A stretch of 64,000 nt of DNA from Opitutales bacterium (GCA_016932335.1 JAFGCZ010000003.1:47061-111060); one strand, 5' to 3'. Numbered from the stretch's first letter, positions 18,502 through 31,125 are shown. Notes: a model not told the origin generated them from the sequence alone. Numbers and translations are program-made.

Positions 18502-19800
18502 ATGAGTACGACAACGCCTCAAACCATGGCTTATGCCTTCCTCAAAACCTGCGGCATGCACCCGGAACGCATTGATCTGGATGCCTCTCTGGATGCTTTT
18601 CTTGACGAGATGCAGAAGGGGCTGGATGGTCAGCCTTCCTCGCTGGCCATGATTCCCGCTTATGTGGCTCCCACCGACTCGATCGAAAGCGGTCGCAAGG
18701 TCATCGTTATCGATGCCGGCGGCACCAACCTGCGCACTGCCCTGATCCATTTCAACGGTAAAAAGCTCGTTACCGATCAGTTCCAGAAAACAAAAATGCC
18801 CGGAACTCAGGGCGAGATCGATAAAGATACTTTCTATAACTGCTTCGCCGATCTGGTGCTTCCCATGGTCGAAGAAGCCGACGAAATCGGTTTTTGCTTC
18901 TCCTATCCGGCAGAAATCCTGCCCGATGGCGATGGCCGTGTGATCTCCTTTACCAAAGAAGTCAAGGCTCATGGAGTCGAAGGCACTCTCCTGGGGCAGG
19001 AACTGCGCGCCGCATTGGCCAAAAAAGGCGTTACCAAGCAGATTGGTGTTGTGGTGCTCAACGATACCGTAACCACATTGCTCACCGCTCAGGCCAGCTA
19101 TCCCACCCGTAAATGCGGCAGCTATGTAGGCTTCATCCTCGGTACCGGCAGCAACACCTGCTACGTCGAGCAAAATGCCCATATCGGCAAACTGCCTGCC
19201 CTCAACGAAGGCGCACAGATCATCAATTGCGAAACCGGCGGTTTCAACCGTATGCCTCTGGGCCGCGCCGATGAAATCCTCGACAAAAAATCTACACGCC
19301 CCGGTGCTGCACTTCTGGAAAAAATGATTTCCGGCGCCTACTTCGGTGAACTGGTTTTCCATACCCTTTCCCTGGCTATGGAAGCGGGCATCCTCAGCGA
19401 GCTTAAGATCGACAGAAGTCTAAACACAAAGGCCGTCAACGATTTCATGATTATTCCGGAGGACACCGGAAATGTTCTGGGCGCCGCCTTGGCGGAAAAA
19501 TCCGCCAAAGAACGCGAGCTTGCCTACTGGATCATTAACGGCCTGCTGGAGCGCGCCGCCCGCCTGACGGCTGTCAACATGGCCGCAGCCATCCTTAAGA
19601 CCGGAGCCGGCAGTAATCCCATGCAACCTGTCAGCATCGGCATCGACGGCACCTCTTATGCCGGCCGCTATTTCTACAGAGAGCGCATCGAATACTACCT
19701 CTACGATATGCTCCGCGTTAAGCGCGGCATCTACTACGATTTGATCACCGTGGAGAACGCCTCGCTCATCGGTGCGGCTGTTGCTGCACTTGGCAAATAA
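18502..19800 (+). CDS. Hexokinase (eukaryotic-type family)
   Basis: The 432-residue protein phosphorylates a hexose with ATP. It has the phosphate-1 motif I-D-A-G-G-T-N-L-R-T-A near residue 76, the sugar-binding block F-C-F-S-Y-P-A, the catalytic Asp D188 in V-L-N-D-T-V-T-T, the phosphate-2 motif G-F-I-L-G-T-G-S-N, and N-C-E-T-G-G-F-N. This set matches the hexokinase family of eukaryotes more than bacterial ROK or glucokinases. It is monocistronic, with its own strong terminator. Whether glucose, mannose or fructose is preferred cannot be told here. Confidence 0.9.
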   Translation: MSTTTPQTMAYAFLKTCGMHPERIDLDASLDAFLDEMQKGLDGQPSSLAMIPAYVAPTDSIESGRKVIVIDAGGTNLRTALIHFNGKKLVTDQFQKTKMPGTQGEIDKDTFYNCFADLVLPMVEEADEIGFCFSYPAEILPDGDGRVISFTKEVKAHGVEGTLLGQELRAALAKKGVTKQIGVVVLNDTVTTLLTAQASYPTRKCGSYVGFILGTGSNTCYVEQNAHIGKLPALNEGAQIINCETGGFNRMPLGRADEILDKKSTRPGAALLEKMISGAYFGELVFHTLSLAMEAGILSELKIDRSLNTKAVNDFMIIPEDTGNVLGAALAEKSAKERELAYWIINGLLERAARLTAVNMAAAILKTGAGSNPMQPVSIGIDGTSYAGRYFYRERIEYYLYDMLRVKRGIYYDLITVENASLIGAAVAALGK

Positions 19801-19822
19801 GGCCACCGGAATCTTTCCAGGT

Positions 19823-19850
19823 AACGCCGCCTCTTAGGGCGGCGTTTTTG
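19823..19850 (+). terminator. Hexokinase terminator
   Basis: AACGCCGCC (19823-19831) and GGCGGCGTT (19838-19846) form a perfect 9-bp stem with a 6-nt loop, followed by TTTGTTTT. Confidence 0.85.
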
Positions 19851-19868
19851 TTTTCACCCGACCGGAAT

Positions 19869-20666
19869 TTATAGGCTTTCACTTGCCTGCGGGCGTCGTT
19901 TCTCAATGCGTTTGCCGATCAGAATGGAAATCTCGTAGAGCACATACAGCGACAGCGCCAGAAAAAGGAAGGTAAAGGGATCGGTGGTAGGCGTGATCAC
20001 TGCGGCCACCAGTAGAAACACGGCAATGCTGTGCCTGCGGTAGGCGCAGAGCTGTTGGCAGCTGAGAATTTTCAGATGAATCAACAGCACCAAAACCAGA
20101 GGAAATTCAAAAACCAGTCCCACGCCCAGAGTCATCCAAATCAGCATATTGTAATAGCTGTCTGCTCTCCAGAGAATGCGGTAATCAAACAAATCATTGA
20201 AAAAGAGCGAGGCTTTCAATGCTGCCGGCACCAGAATGCCGAAACTGAAGGAACAGCCCGTGATAAAGAGCAGGAGAATGCACAGCGTGGCCGGCGCTAA
20301 AAGCCGCCTCTCCCGTGGCGTTAAGGCCGGAGATACGAATTTTCCTGCAAAATACAGCATAAAGGGCAGGGCCAGCCCAAAGCCTCCAAAAAAAGTTACC
20401 TGCAAAATTACCGAAAACACGCCCATTGGGCCAGTGGTATTCAGGCCCCCCTGCAGGATATCCTCCCGGCGCTCGCCCAGAGCCAGATCCAATGGCCAGT
20501 TGAGGATGTCAGCGAACCAGGGCAACGCGGCGGAAACGACCCCAATTCCTATCATCAGGGCGATTCCACTGCGAATCAGCACTCCACGCAGTTCATCCAG
20601 ATGTTCCAGTAGAGACATATCACCTTTAGGACCCTCCAAAACCACTTCTGTGCGCTTTTCCTGCAT
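19869..20666 (-). CDS. tatC: Sec-independent protein translocase TatC
   Basis: TatC is the receptor subunit of the twin-arginine translocase in the inner membrane and exports folded proteins. The 265-residue protein has six predicted spans and the N-terminal block M-S-L-L-E-H-L-D-E-L-R typical of the family. Other family features are the first periplasmic loop, F-S-F-G near 145 and V-I-T-P-T-T-D-P-F near 225. No tatA or tatB lies alongside. It converges on hexokinase and diverges from the chemoreceptor. Confidence 0.95.
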   Translation of the reverse strand: MQEKRTEVVLEGPKGDMSLLEHLDELRGVLIRSGIALMIGIGVVSAALPWFADILNWPLDLALGERREDILQGGLNTTGPMGVFSVILQVTFFGGFGLALPFMLYFAGKFVSPALTPRERRLLAPATLCILLLFITGCSFSFGILVPAALKASLFFNDLFDYRILWRADSYYNMLIWMTLGVGLVFEFPLVLVLLIHLKILSCQQLCAYRRHSIAVFLLVAAVITPTTDPFTFLFLALSLYVLYEISILIGKRIEKRRPQASESL

Positions 20667-21012
20667 TCCCTGAATCGATAAATCAAGCCGCTCTTTTTAG
20701 CAAGTAGAACTCTTTACGCAGAGCATATAGTAATCCAGTTAGCTGCCGTAAAAACAAGGTAAATTCCCCTGTTTCAGGTGTTCTATCTCGACAATAACCC
20801 TACTTTTCTTAAAAAGATAACCCACTGTTAGTTACCGACAAGTTAATCCCTAAAGCAAAACCCGTTTTGTGTCTCCGGTAGCAAAAGTAGCGGTTTGCCC
20901 CTTGTCTGCTGCTGTGTTTTCCTCCTCGTCTTGTTCGATTTGTTCAGAGCTCCCCACTCTTGAGATGTAGAGGAAAACCAGGCTCCTTGTGGTACTCGGG
21001 TTTCATTCATAA
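20667..21012. other. Long leader between tatC and the chemoreceptor
   Basis: This 346-bp stretch has no convincing gene. It must hold the promoters of both divergent genes. GGTAGCAAAAGTAGCGGTTT (20878-20897) recalls the 3' end of a GEMM-I riboswitch, but I could not find the rest of that structure. No clear -35/-10 pair stands out. Confidence 0.4.
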
Positions 21013-22569
21013 ATGAAAAACTGGACCATCTCTCAACGTATTAGTTTCGGATTCGCCATATTGGCAATCCTTGTTATGGCGGTTGGAGTCGCTGGCTACA
21101 CTGGCCTCCGCTCTGTCAAAAAAAACGCAGATATACTGCTCGAACAAAGCATGCCCGGCTCACTCATCCTCGGGCAGGTAAAAGATAACCTCTCCCGTGC
21201 TTATGCCAACGTGGAACGCATGATCCGCTCCACCGACGAAGCCGGTAGAGCCGAGGCACAGGCCATCTACAACCGCCTCGCTCAATCCAATACAGACCTC
21301 TACAAGCAGTACGAGGCCACCATCTCCTCTTCTCGGGAGCAGGCCATGTACGATCAGCTGATACGCACCCGCAAGAATTATGCAGAAATGCTCAATCAGC
21401 TCTTTCAGGTGGAAAAAGGTAAAGATTTACACATAACCTACCAGTACATGGATCAGGATTTTGTAACTGCATACCGCTCCTACCGCGATGAAATCGATGC
21501 ACTCCTTACATCCAAACGCGAATACAGCAACCAATTGGGAGTAGATATCGAGGCAACCATGGCGGCCAGCAACAGCACCATCATCACCTGCATCATCATC
21601 GCTCTGCTTCTGGCCTTCTCTATTGCCTTCATCATCATCCGTAACACCAATAGAATCCTCACTGTGGCCATTCAAACCATCGACGAAGGTTCCGATCAGG
21701 TGGCCTCTGCATCTGCTCAGGTTTCTGCCGCCAGTAACATGTTGGCTGAAGGTGCCAGCGAACAGGCCGCCAGTTTTGAGGAGACCAGTTCTTCGCTCGA
21801 GGAGATGGCTTCTATGACCTCCAGCAATGCGGCCAGTGCTCAAGAGGCTAAATCGTTGGCTGATGATATGCGCGCTGCCGCCGACGAAAGCTCCGAACAG
21901 ATGCAGCAGATGCAGGCAGCAATGGATGCCATTAAGGAGTCTTCCACCGGCATCTCTCAGATCATTAAAACCATCGATGAAATTGCCTTTCAGACCAATA
22001 TATTGGCCCTCAATGCCGCTGTTGAAGCAGCCCGCGCCGGCGAGGCGGGTGCCGGTTTTGCCGTGGTTGCCGAAGAAGTCCGCAGCCTCGCCAAACGCTC
22101 TGCCGATTCCGCCAAAGAAACTTCGGTCAAAATCGAAGGGGCTATCCGCAACAGCGATCAGGGCGTCAATATTTCTGCTAAAGTTTCCCAATCCCTGCAG
22201 GCTATTGTCGATAAAGCCCGCAGCATGAACTCACTGGTGGCGGAGATTGCCGGAGCTTCTCAGGAACAGGATAGAGGCATTGGCCAGTTGACCATTGCGG
22301 TGGCAGAAATCGACAAGGTCACCCAGAGCAATGCCAGCAATGCCGAGGAAACCGCCTCTGCCTCCGAAGAGCTCAGTTCTCACGCGGCAATGCTTAAGGA
22401 AACCGTTGCCCAGCTCGTTACACTGGTGCGCCGCTCAGGCAAAAAAACGGCCTCCTCAGCGCATATTTTTCAAAAAACTGCGGCTTCCGTTCATCTAAAC
22501 CGTACGGAAAATTCCCCTATACTGCCTGTGTTGGGTAGAGGCGGTAAATTTCTGAGCGACTCCTGTTAA
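21013..22569 (+). CDS. Methyl-accepting chemotaxis protein
   Basis: The 518-residue receptor has a span at about 10-30, a helical periplasmic sensor of the four-helix-bundle type (30-185), a second span at about 188-211, then a long signalling coiled coil. The hairpin tip is unmistakable: [19 protein letters not shown] near residue 323, followed by [12 protein letters not shown] cytoplasmic HAMP domain is short or absent. No pentapeptide for CheR docking is evident at the C-terminus. It is an orphan with no che genes near, so it must signal to an array encoded elsewhere. Confidence 0.96.
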   Translation: MKNWTISQRISFGFAILAILVMAVGVAGYTGLRSVKKNADILLEQSMPGSLILGQVKDNLSRAYANVERMIRSTDEAGRAEAQAIYNRLAQSNTDLYKQYEATISSSREQAMYDQLIRTRKNYAEMLNQLFQVEKGKDLHITYQYMDQDFVTAYRSYRDEIDALLTSKREYSNQLGVDIEATMAASNSTIITCIIIALLLAFSIAFIIIRNTNRILTVAIQTIDEGSDQVASASAQVSAASNMLAEGASEQAASFEETSSSLEEMASMTSSNAASAQEAKSLADDMRAAADESSEQMQQMQAAMDAIKESSTGISQIIKTIDEIAFQTNILALNAAVEAARAGEAGAGFAVVAEEVRSLAKRSADSAKETSVKIEGAIRNSDQGVNISAKVSQSLQAIVDKARSMNSLVAEIAGASQEQDRGIGQLTIAVAEIDKVTQSNASNAEETASASEELSSHAAMLKETVAQLVTLVRRSGKKTASSAHIFQKTAASVHLNRTENSPILPVLGRGGKFLSDSC

Positions 22570-22959
22570 GGGAGATAACTCCAATCACGAAAAACCACTC
22601 AGAGAGTGGGCTGTTCAGGGGGTTTATCTCGGTTCTTGCTGGCTTCCCCGCCTGCAACTACCCAAACAAAGAACGCGTTCTGTTCCGGGATAATGGTGTA
22701 GGTGCCGCATTTTTTTGTGGTAGCTCTTCTCCGGCGCTTACTCTCTGATTCCCTAAGGGCGAGGTCTACCCCTCGCCCTCTTTGTACAATGGTTTGGTTG
22801 TTAAACTCTTTTAGGCTATAGCTTAACAAATGATCCTGTGTTTTCTTAATCGAAAGCGTTGACACTCCCGCCCGTCTTACTTATGAGCTTAAAAAGCGTT
22901 TCAACGCTCTCCTATTTACGAATACTGTTACACTGCAACCACCTAAACAAGGTTCCAGA
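22570..22959. other. Gene-poor gap before ppdK
   Basis: About 390 bp without a convincing gene. It contains the hairpin AGGGCGAGG/CCTCGCCCT (22756-22779, 6-nt loop, then CTTTG), which may terminate transcription from the chemoreceptor. A minus-strand frame of 88 codons (22599-22865) spans much of it but has no recognisable protein signature. Confidence 0.45.
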
Positions 22960-25707
<2,748 letters not shown>

Positions 25708-25727
25708 TCCATCCCAATGCTTAACGC

Positions 25728-25762
25728 AAAAAGCCCGGCTTCCTGAGAAGCCGGGCCTTTTT
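25728..25762. terminator. ppdK terminator
   Basis: A long near-perfect stem: AAAAAGCCCGGCTT and AAGCCGGGCCTTTTT around a 6-nt loop. A and T tracts on either side make it usable in both directions, serving also the converging minus-strand gene. Confidence 0.88.
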
Positions 25763-25783
25763 GTAGTATGTGATCCAAAAAAA

Positions 25784-26257
25784 TTATTTGGGCATTTCCC
25801 AGAGGAAACTCTTGTGCTCTGCCAACACCGTGCCGGCGGCATCCTTAAGCTGCAGTCTCCAGGCGATTACTTTGGCCTCATCCTCCCAGGTGCTGCCCGT
25901 AATACCAACCAACAGATGCTTGCTCTGCGGGCGGGAGGCAGGGAAGGGGAATGCCAGAGTGGTAATCTCGCGGGTGTTTTCAAAGAGCACCTGCAGTTCT
26001 GCCGTGCTCCCCGAGGGCAGACTGCTCACGCTGCTGTCCAGGGTGGCGACTACATACATGCCGGCCCGTTCTTCGGGGTCTGTTCTCAGAATCAGCCGGT
26101 CTCCGGCCACTTCTTCGCCGGTAAAGAACTCGGTGAGCCGCTGGAAGTCTTCCACCTCAAAACTGCGCAGGTACGCCTGCGTAATCTCTGTGGCCAGGCA
26201 TGTGCCCGAAAGAAGCATCCAGATAAAACCTGTGCGAAAAAGGGATACAATATTCAT
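25784..26257 (-). CDS. Unknown secreted protein
   Basis: I do not recognise this 157-residue protein. It starts with a signal peptide (M-N-I-V-S-L-F-R then a hydrophobic core, cleavage likely after L-A-T near residue 23). The mature part has alternating hydrophobic strands and looks like a small beta-sandwich. It ends in F-L-W-E-M-P-K. It lies 64 bp downstream of a lipoprotein gene on the same strand, and both may form the tail of a longer minus-strand run with the helicase. Function unknown. Confidence 0.75.
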   Translation of the reverse strand: MNIVSLFRTGFIWMLLSGTCLATEITQAYLRSFEVEDFQRLTEFFTGEEVAGDRLILRTDPEERAGMYVVATLDSSVSSLPSGSTAELQVLFENTREITTLAFPFPASRPQSKHLLVGITGSTWEDEAKVIAWRLQLKDAAGTVLAEHKSFLWEMPK

Positions 26258-26321
26258 AAATACTACCTATAAATAAGCTCCCCGAAAAACAAAAGCCTAT
26301 TTCTTGGGATTCTCAAAACGC

Positions 26322-27296
26322 TTACTCGCCCAGCAGCTCATTCACGCTGGAGTTTTCCCCCTCCGGCATGGGCGGGGCGCTGCCTTCCAGCAGGCGGTCC
26401 AAACCCTTGCGCTCGAAACGTTGCAAGTCCACAGGAATCAGCCTTTCCGGCGGATTATTCGGGTGTAGGAAACGCTGCAGGTGGTAGTAGCGGTTCTCCT
26501 CAAAAGAGGGAACAAAGACGAACTGATGAATATCATAGCCGAAAGGGATCACGATGGAATAGGCAAAGTCATGGCTCGGGCTGTATTCCACCATCACCTG
26601 ACCCGCGGCAGAGGCCCGCGGCAGGATTGTTCCGCTGTCCAGCAGACGGGCTTCCAGCTCTTCCCGGGAGGGCGGGAAAAAGTCGTTGGGTTCGGGGCGG
26701 CGGTCACGGGGAATGGCCGCGGGGGCATGTGCATCCCGTCGGGCATAAGGGTCGCTGTTGGGATCATAATCCACCATCTGTGGATCGCCGTCGGGCATGG
26801 CATCGTAACCGGGCACTTCATATTCTCCATAGTATTCCGTGCTTTCGTAGTCCTCGTAATCGCGCCCGAAGACCGAGTGGTAGCGGTCGCTGAACCAGCG
26901 TCCAACCGAGCCCGTTACCGAAGAGGACGACTTGTGCTCCATAACCATCTTCTCCTTCAGGTAAACCTGTAACTGGCGCAGGTGCCACTGTTCGTCGCTG
27001 GCCGTCACTTGTATTTCTGCCGCATTGTAGGGCAATACCGCATCCAGACTGCGGTTGTGGTAAACCACCTCCAGGAGCAGGCGGTCTTCGCCCAATTTTT
27101 GCACGCTCAAAATTACATCGGTCTGTTGTCCTGTGGAAACGGCGCTCAGTTCACCCAAATCCGTCCGCATAATGGCTGTATTTACCTCATTTTGCACCGG
27201 CACCAAGGGGTAGCTGACCTGCGACGGACCGCTGCAGCCGGCAAAGCTTAATACCAGTAAAAGAAATAGGGATATCAGGAGTGTCGGTCGCAGCAT
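26322..27296 (-). CDS. Unknown lipoprotein
   Basis: The start M-L-R-P (27296) gives a clean lipoprotein signal with lipobox L-S-F-A-G-C and lipidated C21; an upstream ATG at 27311 is less likely. The 324-residue protein has a first half of beta strands. A central low-complexity acidic and Tyr-rich stretch (about 140-200) is rich in D, Y, E and P, and a further folded part holds the block Y-S-P-S-H-D-F-A-Y-S-I-V-I-P-F. The disordered middle suggests a linker between two domains. Probably anchored to the outer membrane; role unknown. Confidence 0.8.
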   Translation of the reverse strand: MLRPTLLISLFLLLVLSFAGCSGPSQVSYPLVPVQNEVNTAIMRTDLGELSAVSTGQQTDVILSVQKLGEDRLLLEVVYHNRSLDAVLPYNAAEIQVTASDEQWHLRQLQVYLKEKMVMEHKSSSSVTGSVGRWFSDRYHSVFGRDYEDYESTEYYGEYEVPGYDAMPDGDPQMVDYDPNSDPYARRDAHAPAAIPRDRRPEPNDFFPPSREELEARLLDSGTILPRASAAGQVMVEYSPSHDFAYSIVIPFGYDIHQFVFVPSFEENRYYHLQRFLHPNNPPERLIPVDLQRFERKGLDRLLEGSAPPMPEGENSSVNELLGE

Positions 27297-27388
27297 AACG
27301 ATAAAAAGCATAAAGGTCTCCGGGGAAAGGTCAATGCCCCCGTTCTTTGGCTTATATCGGGCAATTTCCGGTGGAATTAAGCAGCTTT

Positions 27389-29413
27389 TTAGAACTGCAT
27401 GTTGCTGAAACGCAGCACCTGGTAGGTGCCCGCTTCCAGTTGCTGCAGAAACAGGCTCGGGTTGAGCGGTTGCACGCCTTTACCCGGCCGTAATACCTTG
27501 GAAGGGTAGAGCATATAGAGCTCCTTTTCCGCACGGGTGGCAGCCACATAAAAAAGCCGGCGCTCTTCGTCCAGATCACCTTCTTCCATGGCCCGCTTGC
27601 TGGGGAAATACTCGTCGGCCATCCCCAGTATAAAGACAATGGGGAACTCCAGCCCCTTGGCCTGGTGAATGGTCGTCAGGCGCAGGGCATAGGCACTTTC
27701 AGCCTCATCCACTTTGTCGCCCGATTCCGGAGCCGTCAGCGCCAGTTGCTCCAGCATCTCCGTCATGGAGCTAAAACGCGAGGCAAAGTCGATCAATGCA
27801 TTGAGGTCCTCCGCGCGGGATTCCCAGTTGTCGAAATTAGCTTTCAGGTAGCCCTCATACCAACCCTCTACGGCAAACTGAATGGCATCTCCACAACGGC
27901 TGTCGTCACAGGCTTCCTGTATATCCTGCAGGGTGGTGGCCAGGCTATCCCAGTCTTCCCGGGCATCGGCCGGCACTTTGCTCATCACGGCCTGGGTGGT
28001 CATGGCCTCGGGAATGCTCTCACTGTGTTCCGGAGCCGCGTTAAAGAGGTCGATTTCCACAGCCTGCTGCGTGGAAACTTCGTTGTGCATCAGTTTCAGC
28101 AGCCGCTCTGCGGTTTTCGCTCCTACTTTGGGCAACAGGCAGGCCAAACGCTGCCAGGCCGGTGTGTTCATCGGGTTGATGACAAATTGTATGTGGGCAA
28201 TGATGTCGCGGATATGTGCCTGTTCAAAAAACTTGACTCCACTGGTAATGACAAAGGGCAGACGGTGGCGACTCAACTCCAACTGTAACTCCATGGCATG
28301 ATAGTGCGAGCGGTAAAGCACCGCTATATCGGAGTAGCTGTAGCCTTCGTCGAGTAACCCCTGAATGCGCTTGATAATAAAGTCGGCCTGATTGCGGGGC
28401 TCGAATACGGCCACCACATAGGGCTTCTCGCCCGGAGGATTGAAGGGCGTCAATTCTTTGGGGAACTTCACCACTCCCGGATCCGAGGCCAGAATGCTGT
28501 TGGCCAGATTGAGGATTTGGGGAGTGCTCCGGTAGTTGATGCCGATTTTGTAAATTTGCGCCTGCGGGTGCCGGTCAGTAAAACTGGCAATATTCTCGAA
28601 ATTGGCCCCACGCCAAGTGTAGATGCACTGGGCATCGTCGCCCACCGCCATAATCTGGTGGTTGGCGGCCAGCAGATCAACAATCTTCGACTGCAGCATA
28701 TTGGTGTCCTGATATTCGTCCACCAGCACATGGGCAAATTTGCGCTGCCACTGTGTGCGCACCTCGTCGTCCTTCTCCAGTACCTGCAGCCAGAGCCCGA
28801 GCAGGTCATCGTAGTCAATCAATTGGCTTTCCCGTTTCTTCTGTTCGTAGACCGAGGCAAAATCTTTAAAACGGGGCAGGTACCCTTCGTCCTCAGCCCA
28901 GGGATAGCGTTCCATCAAGGTGTCGTGGAAGCTGCCGCAGGTGTTGCGGGTATAGCTCAAGGCGCCCAGCAAAGGCTTTACCTTGGGCATATCCTTTTCC
29001 TTGAGGTAGTGTTTGTCCACCTCGTTCACCGCATCCTTGAAGAGGTTTTCCGAGTCTCCCTCGTCCATGATGCTGAAATTGTTTTCCAGGCCCACCACGC
29101 GGCCGTGCGTGCGCAGAAAACGGGCACCGATACTGTGGAAGGTGCCACTCCATTGCGGGCGCTCCAATTCCGGGCAGAGCTGCTCCACGCGGCCCGTCAT
29201 TTCCTTGGCCGCTTTGTTGGTGAAAGTCAGTAGAAGGATTTTCCAGGGCGCTTCACGCAGCTCGTGCAGTAACCAGGCCACACGATAAGTCAGGGTACGG
29301 GTCTTCCCGGAACCGGCACCTGCCAGAACCAGGGCAGGCCCCGGTTCGGCAGATACAGCCGCGAACTGTTCCGGATTCAGCTCGCGTTCAAAGTCAATAG
29401 TTCCGTAAGGCAC
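27389..29413 (-). CDS. UvrD/PcrA/Rep-family DNA helicase
   Basis: This superfamily 1A helicase has 674 residues. Motifs in order are: Q motif L-N-P-E-Q-F near 12, Walker A G-A-G-S-G-K-T near 33, Ia T-F-T-N-K-A-A-K-E-M, II V-D-E-Y-Q-D-T, III V-G-D-D-A-Q-C-I-Y-T-W-R-G-A, IV N-Y-R-S-T, V T-I-H-Q-A-K-G-L-E-F and VI L-F-Y-V-A-A-T-R-A. Such 3'-5' helicases act in repair and in displacing proteins from DNA. No nuclease domain is fused. The precise subfamily (Rep versus PcrA) is not settled from motifs alone. Confidence 0.95.
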   Translation of the reverse strand: MPYGTIDFERELNPEQFAAVSAEPGPALVLAGAGSGKTRTLTYRVAWLLHELREAPWKILLLTFTNKAAKEMTGRVEQLCPELERPQWSGTFHSIGARFLRTHGRVVGLENNFSIMDEGDSENLFKDAVNEVDKHYLKEKDMPKVKPLLGALSYTRNTCGSFHDTLMERYPWAEDEGYLPRFKDFASVYEQKKRESQLIDYDDLLGLWLQVLEKDDEVRTQWQRKFAHVLVDEYQDTNMLQSKIVDLLAANHQIMAVGDDAQCIYTWRGANFENIASFTDRHPQAQIYKIGINYRSTPQILNLANSILASDPGVVKFPKELTPFNPPGEKPYVVAVFEPRNQADFIIKRIQGLLDEGYSYSDIAVLYRSHYHAMELQLELSRHRLPFVITSGVKFFEQAHIRDIIAHIQFVINPMNTPAWQRLACLLPKVGAKTAERLLKLMHNEVSTQQAVEIDLFNAAPEHSESIPEAMTTQAVMSKVPADAREDWDSLATTLQDIQEACDDSRCGDAIQFAVEGWYEGYLKANFDNWESRAEDLNALIDFASRFSSMTEMLEQLALTAPESGDKVDEAESAYALRLTTIHQAKGLEFPIVFILGMADEYFPSKRAMEEGDLDEERRLFYVAATRAEKELYMLYPSKVLRPGKGVQPLNPSLFLQQLEAGTYQVLRFSNMQF

Positions 29414-29426
29414 GTTCGTCGGGCAA

Positions 29427-29972
29427 TCAGTTGCTCAGCAGGGAGCCGCCTTCGTTACCGTCGGCTTCGCCGCCCAGCAGGGTGCTGTCGCCACCTTCGG
29501 CTGCCTTGGCTTCATCGGCCTTTTTCTGCAGCTCATCAACTTCTTTTTGAGTCAGCATACGGTAGAGGTGGGTGTTTTCCGGAACGGTTACGTACTGATG
29601 ATCTACGGTGTAACCGTAGGCATCAAACATCAGTTTGCGGTCTTCATTGAACTGCTTGACGAGGTCGTCCAATTCCTTTTTCAGACCTTCCTTAACGGTT
29701 TCGTCCTTGGAGGCCTGCATGCTCAACTGCATGGATTGAATAACTTGGTACTGGTTGCTCAGTGCCTGCACATTTTGTTCGTACTGAATGTTGTTGCCCA
29801 TTCCCTGAATGGTGGAAACGTAAACACCGAGGCCATTGCCGATGCGCATCAGCTTAGGCGGTTGTTCCGGGTTTTGTGTTGCTTCAGCAGCCGGTGCAGC
29901 AGTGTCCTGGGCAAAAAGCGGCAGGGCAGACATGGACAAGGCAAGACATAGAGTTGTGATTACTTTTTTCAT
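29427..29972 (-). CDS. Unknown secreted helical protein
   Basis: The 181-residue protein begins with M-K-K-V-I-T-T-L and a hydrophobic core, with signal cleavage likely after L-F-A near residue 21. It then has a Pro/Ala/Glu linker and a mainly helical body with many Gln and Lys. A coiled-coil-like stretch (about 85-125) is followed by a C-terminal Glu/Lys/Ala helix and a Gly-rich tail. I do not recognise it. It lies 13 bp upstream of the helicase and 43 bp downstream of proB, all on one strand. Confidence 0.75.
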   Translation of the reverse strand: MKKVITTLCLALSMSALPLFAQDTAAPAAEATQNPEQPPKLMRIGNGLGVYVSTIQGMGNNIQYEQNVQALSNQYQVIQSMQLSMQASKDETVKEGLKKELDDLVKQFNEDRKLMFDAYGYTVDHQYVTVPENTHLYRMLTQKEVDELQKKADEAKAAEGGDSTLLGGEADGNEGGSLLSN

Positions 29973-30015
29973 TCTGTATCTGTGTGTGAATTCGTTTATT
30001 TTGGGGGAACGGAGT

Positions 30016-31125
30016 TTATTTCAGCAGCACCAGGGCATCCCGGTGAATGATTTCCGTATGTTTGTGTTCAGGGTAAAGCTCACGGATTTCGTCGGTGCTT
30101 TTTCCGGCAATTTCCAAAATGGTTTCGGCATCAAAGTCTGTCAGGCCGCGGGCAAATACGGTTCCATCCTCGGAAGCCACTTCCACAATGGCGCCTTCGG
30201 CAAACGTGCCTTCGGTCCGCAGCACTCCTTTGGCCAGCAGGCTGCCACCGTCGCTGGAGAGTGCTTCCACCGCGCCGCCGTCCACGTAGATGCGGCCCAG
30301 TGCTTTTTCAAAAAAGGCGATCCAGCGTTTGCGGGCCTGCATATTCTCCTCGGTGGCCGGGAAAAACGTACCCAAGGCCACTCCGGCAAAAAGCTCATGC
30401 AGGATTTTAGGCTGCTTCCCGGAGCAGATGAACACCGCGCAACCGGAGCGTGTGGCTATTTCCGCCGCGGAAATCTTGGAGATCATGCCGCCCACTGCTG
30501 TGGGGCTGTCGGTTCCTTGGGCCATGCCGCGGATACGGTCGTCGATGTTTTCCACCACGCGGATGACTTCGCCGTTGCCCTTCAAATCCATCAACCCGGG
30601 GATGGTCGAAAGAATCACCAGCATGTCCGCCTGCACCAGGCTGCCCACCAGCGCACTCAGCGTATCGTTGTCGCCAAATTTGATTTCCTCCGCACTGACG
30701 GTATCGTTCTCGTTGATAATGGGCACCACGCCCAGAGAGAGCAGGCGTTCCAGCGTGTCGTGCACTGCCACATGCCTGCGGCGTCCGCGTACATCTTCCC
30801 GCGTCAGGAGAATCTGAGCCACCGTAATCTCGAAAGGGCTGAACTGCTCCTGCCAGGTCTGCATGAGGATGGTTTGCCCAATGGCCGCACAGGCCTGCAA
30901 GGTGGCTGTGTGCTTGGGCCGCTTTTTCAGGTCCAGCTTACCCATGCCCAGCCCGACTGCTCCGGAAGAGACAATCAATACCTCCAGCCCGCGGGCGCGC
31001 AGCTCCGCAACTTGTTGCGCCAGGGCCGCGATGCGCGGTTGATGGATACTCCCATCCTGATCCTTAAGCACTCCGGTGCCGAGTTTGATCACTACCCGCC
31101 GGGCTTTTTTCAGTAAAAATTGCAT
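30016..31125 (-). CDS. proB: Glutamate 5-kinase
   Basis: ProB phosphorylates glutamate on its gamma-carboxylate in the first step of proline synthesis. The amino-acid kinase domain starts with V-I-K-L-G-T-G-V-L. It carries V-S-S-G-A-V-G-L-G near residue 57, I-I-N-E-N-D-T-V near 138, F-G-D-N-D-T-L-S-A near 152, and G-G-M-I-S-K near 215. After about residue 280 a PUA domain follows, giving the full two-domain length of 369. proA is not adjacent. Family members are feedback-inhibited by proline; that is knowledge, not something visible here. Confidence 0.97.
   Translation of the reverse strand: MQFLLKKARRVVIKLGTGVLKDQDGSIHQPRIAALAQQVAELRARGLEVLIVSSGAVGLGMGKLDLKKRPKHTATLQACAAIGQTILMQTWQEQFSPFEITVAQILLTREDVRGRRRHVAVHDTLERLLSLGVVPIINENDTVSAEEIKFGDNDTLSALVGSLVQADMLVILSTIPGLMDLKGNGEVIRVVENIDDRIRGMAQGTDSPTAVGGMISKISAAEIATRSGCAVFICSGKQPKILHELFAGVALGTFFPATEENMQARKRWIAFFEKALGRIYVDGGAVEALSSDGGSLLAKGVLRTEGTFAEGAIVEVASEDGTVFARGLTDFDAETILEIAGKSTDEIRELYPEHKHTEIIHRDALVLLK

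Noticed and set aside
20850..20900. A full cyclic-di-GMP riboswitch before the chemoreceptor
   Set aside because: Only a 3'-like fragment can be recognised; the conserved 5' half is not visible.
22599..22865. An 88-codon minus-strand frame between the chemoreceptor and ppdK
   Set aside because: Arg-rich, no signature and no conserved start. It also spans a terminator-like hairpin, so I treat the region as non-coding.
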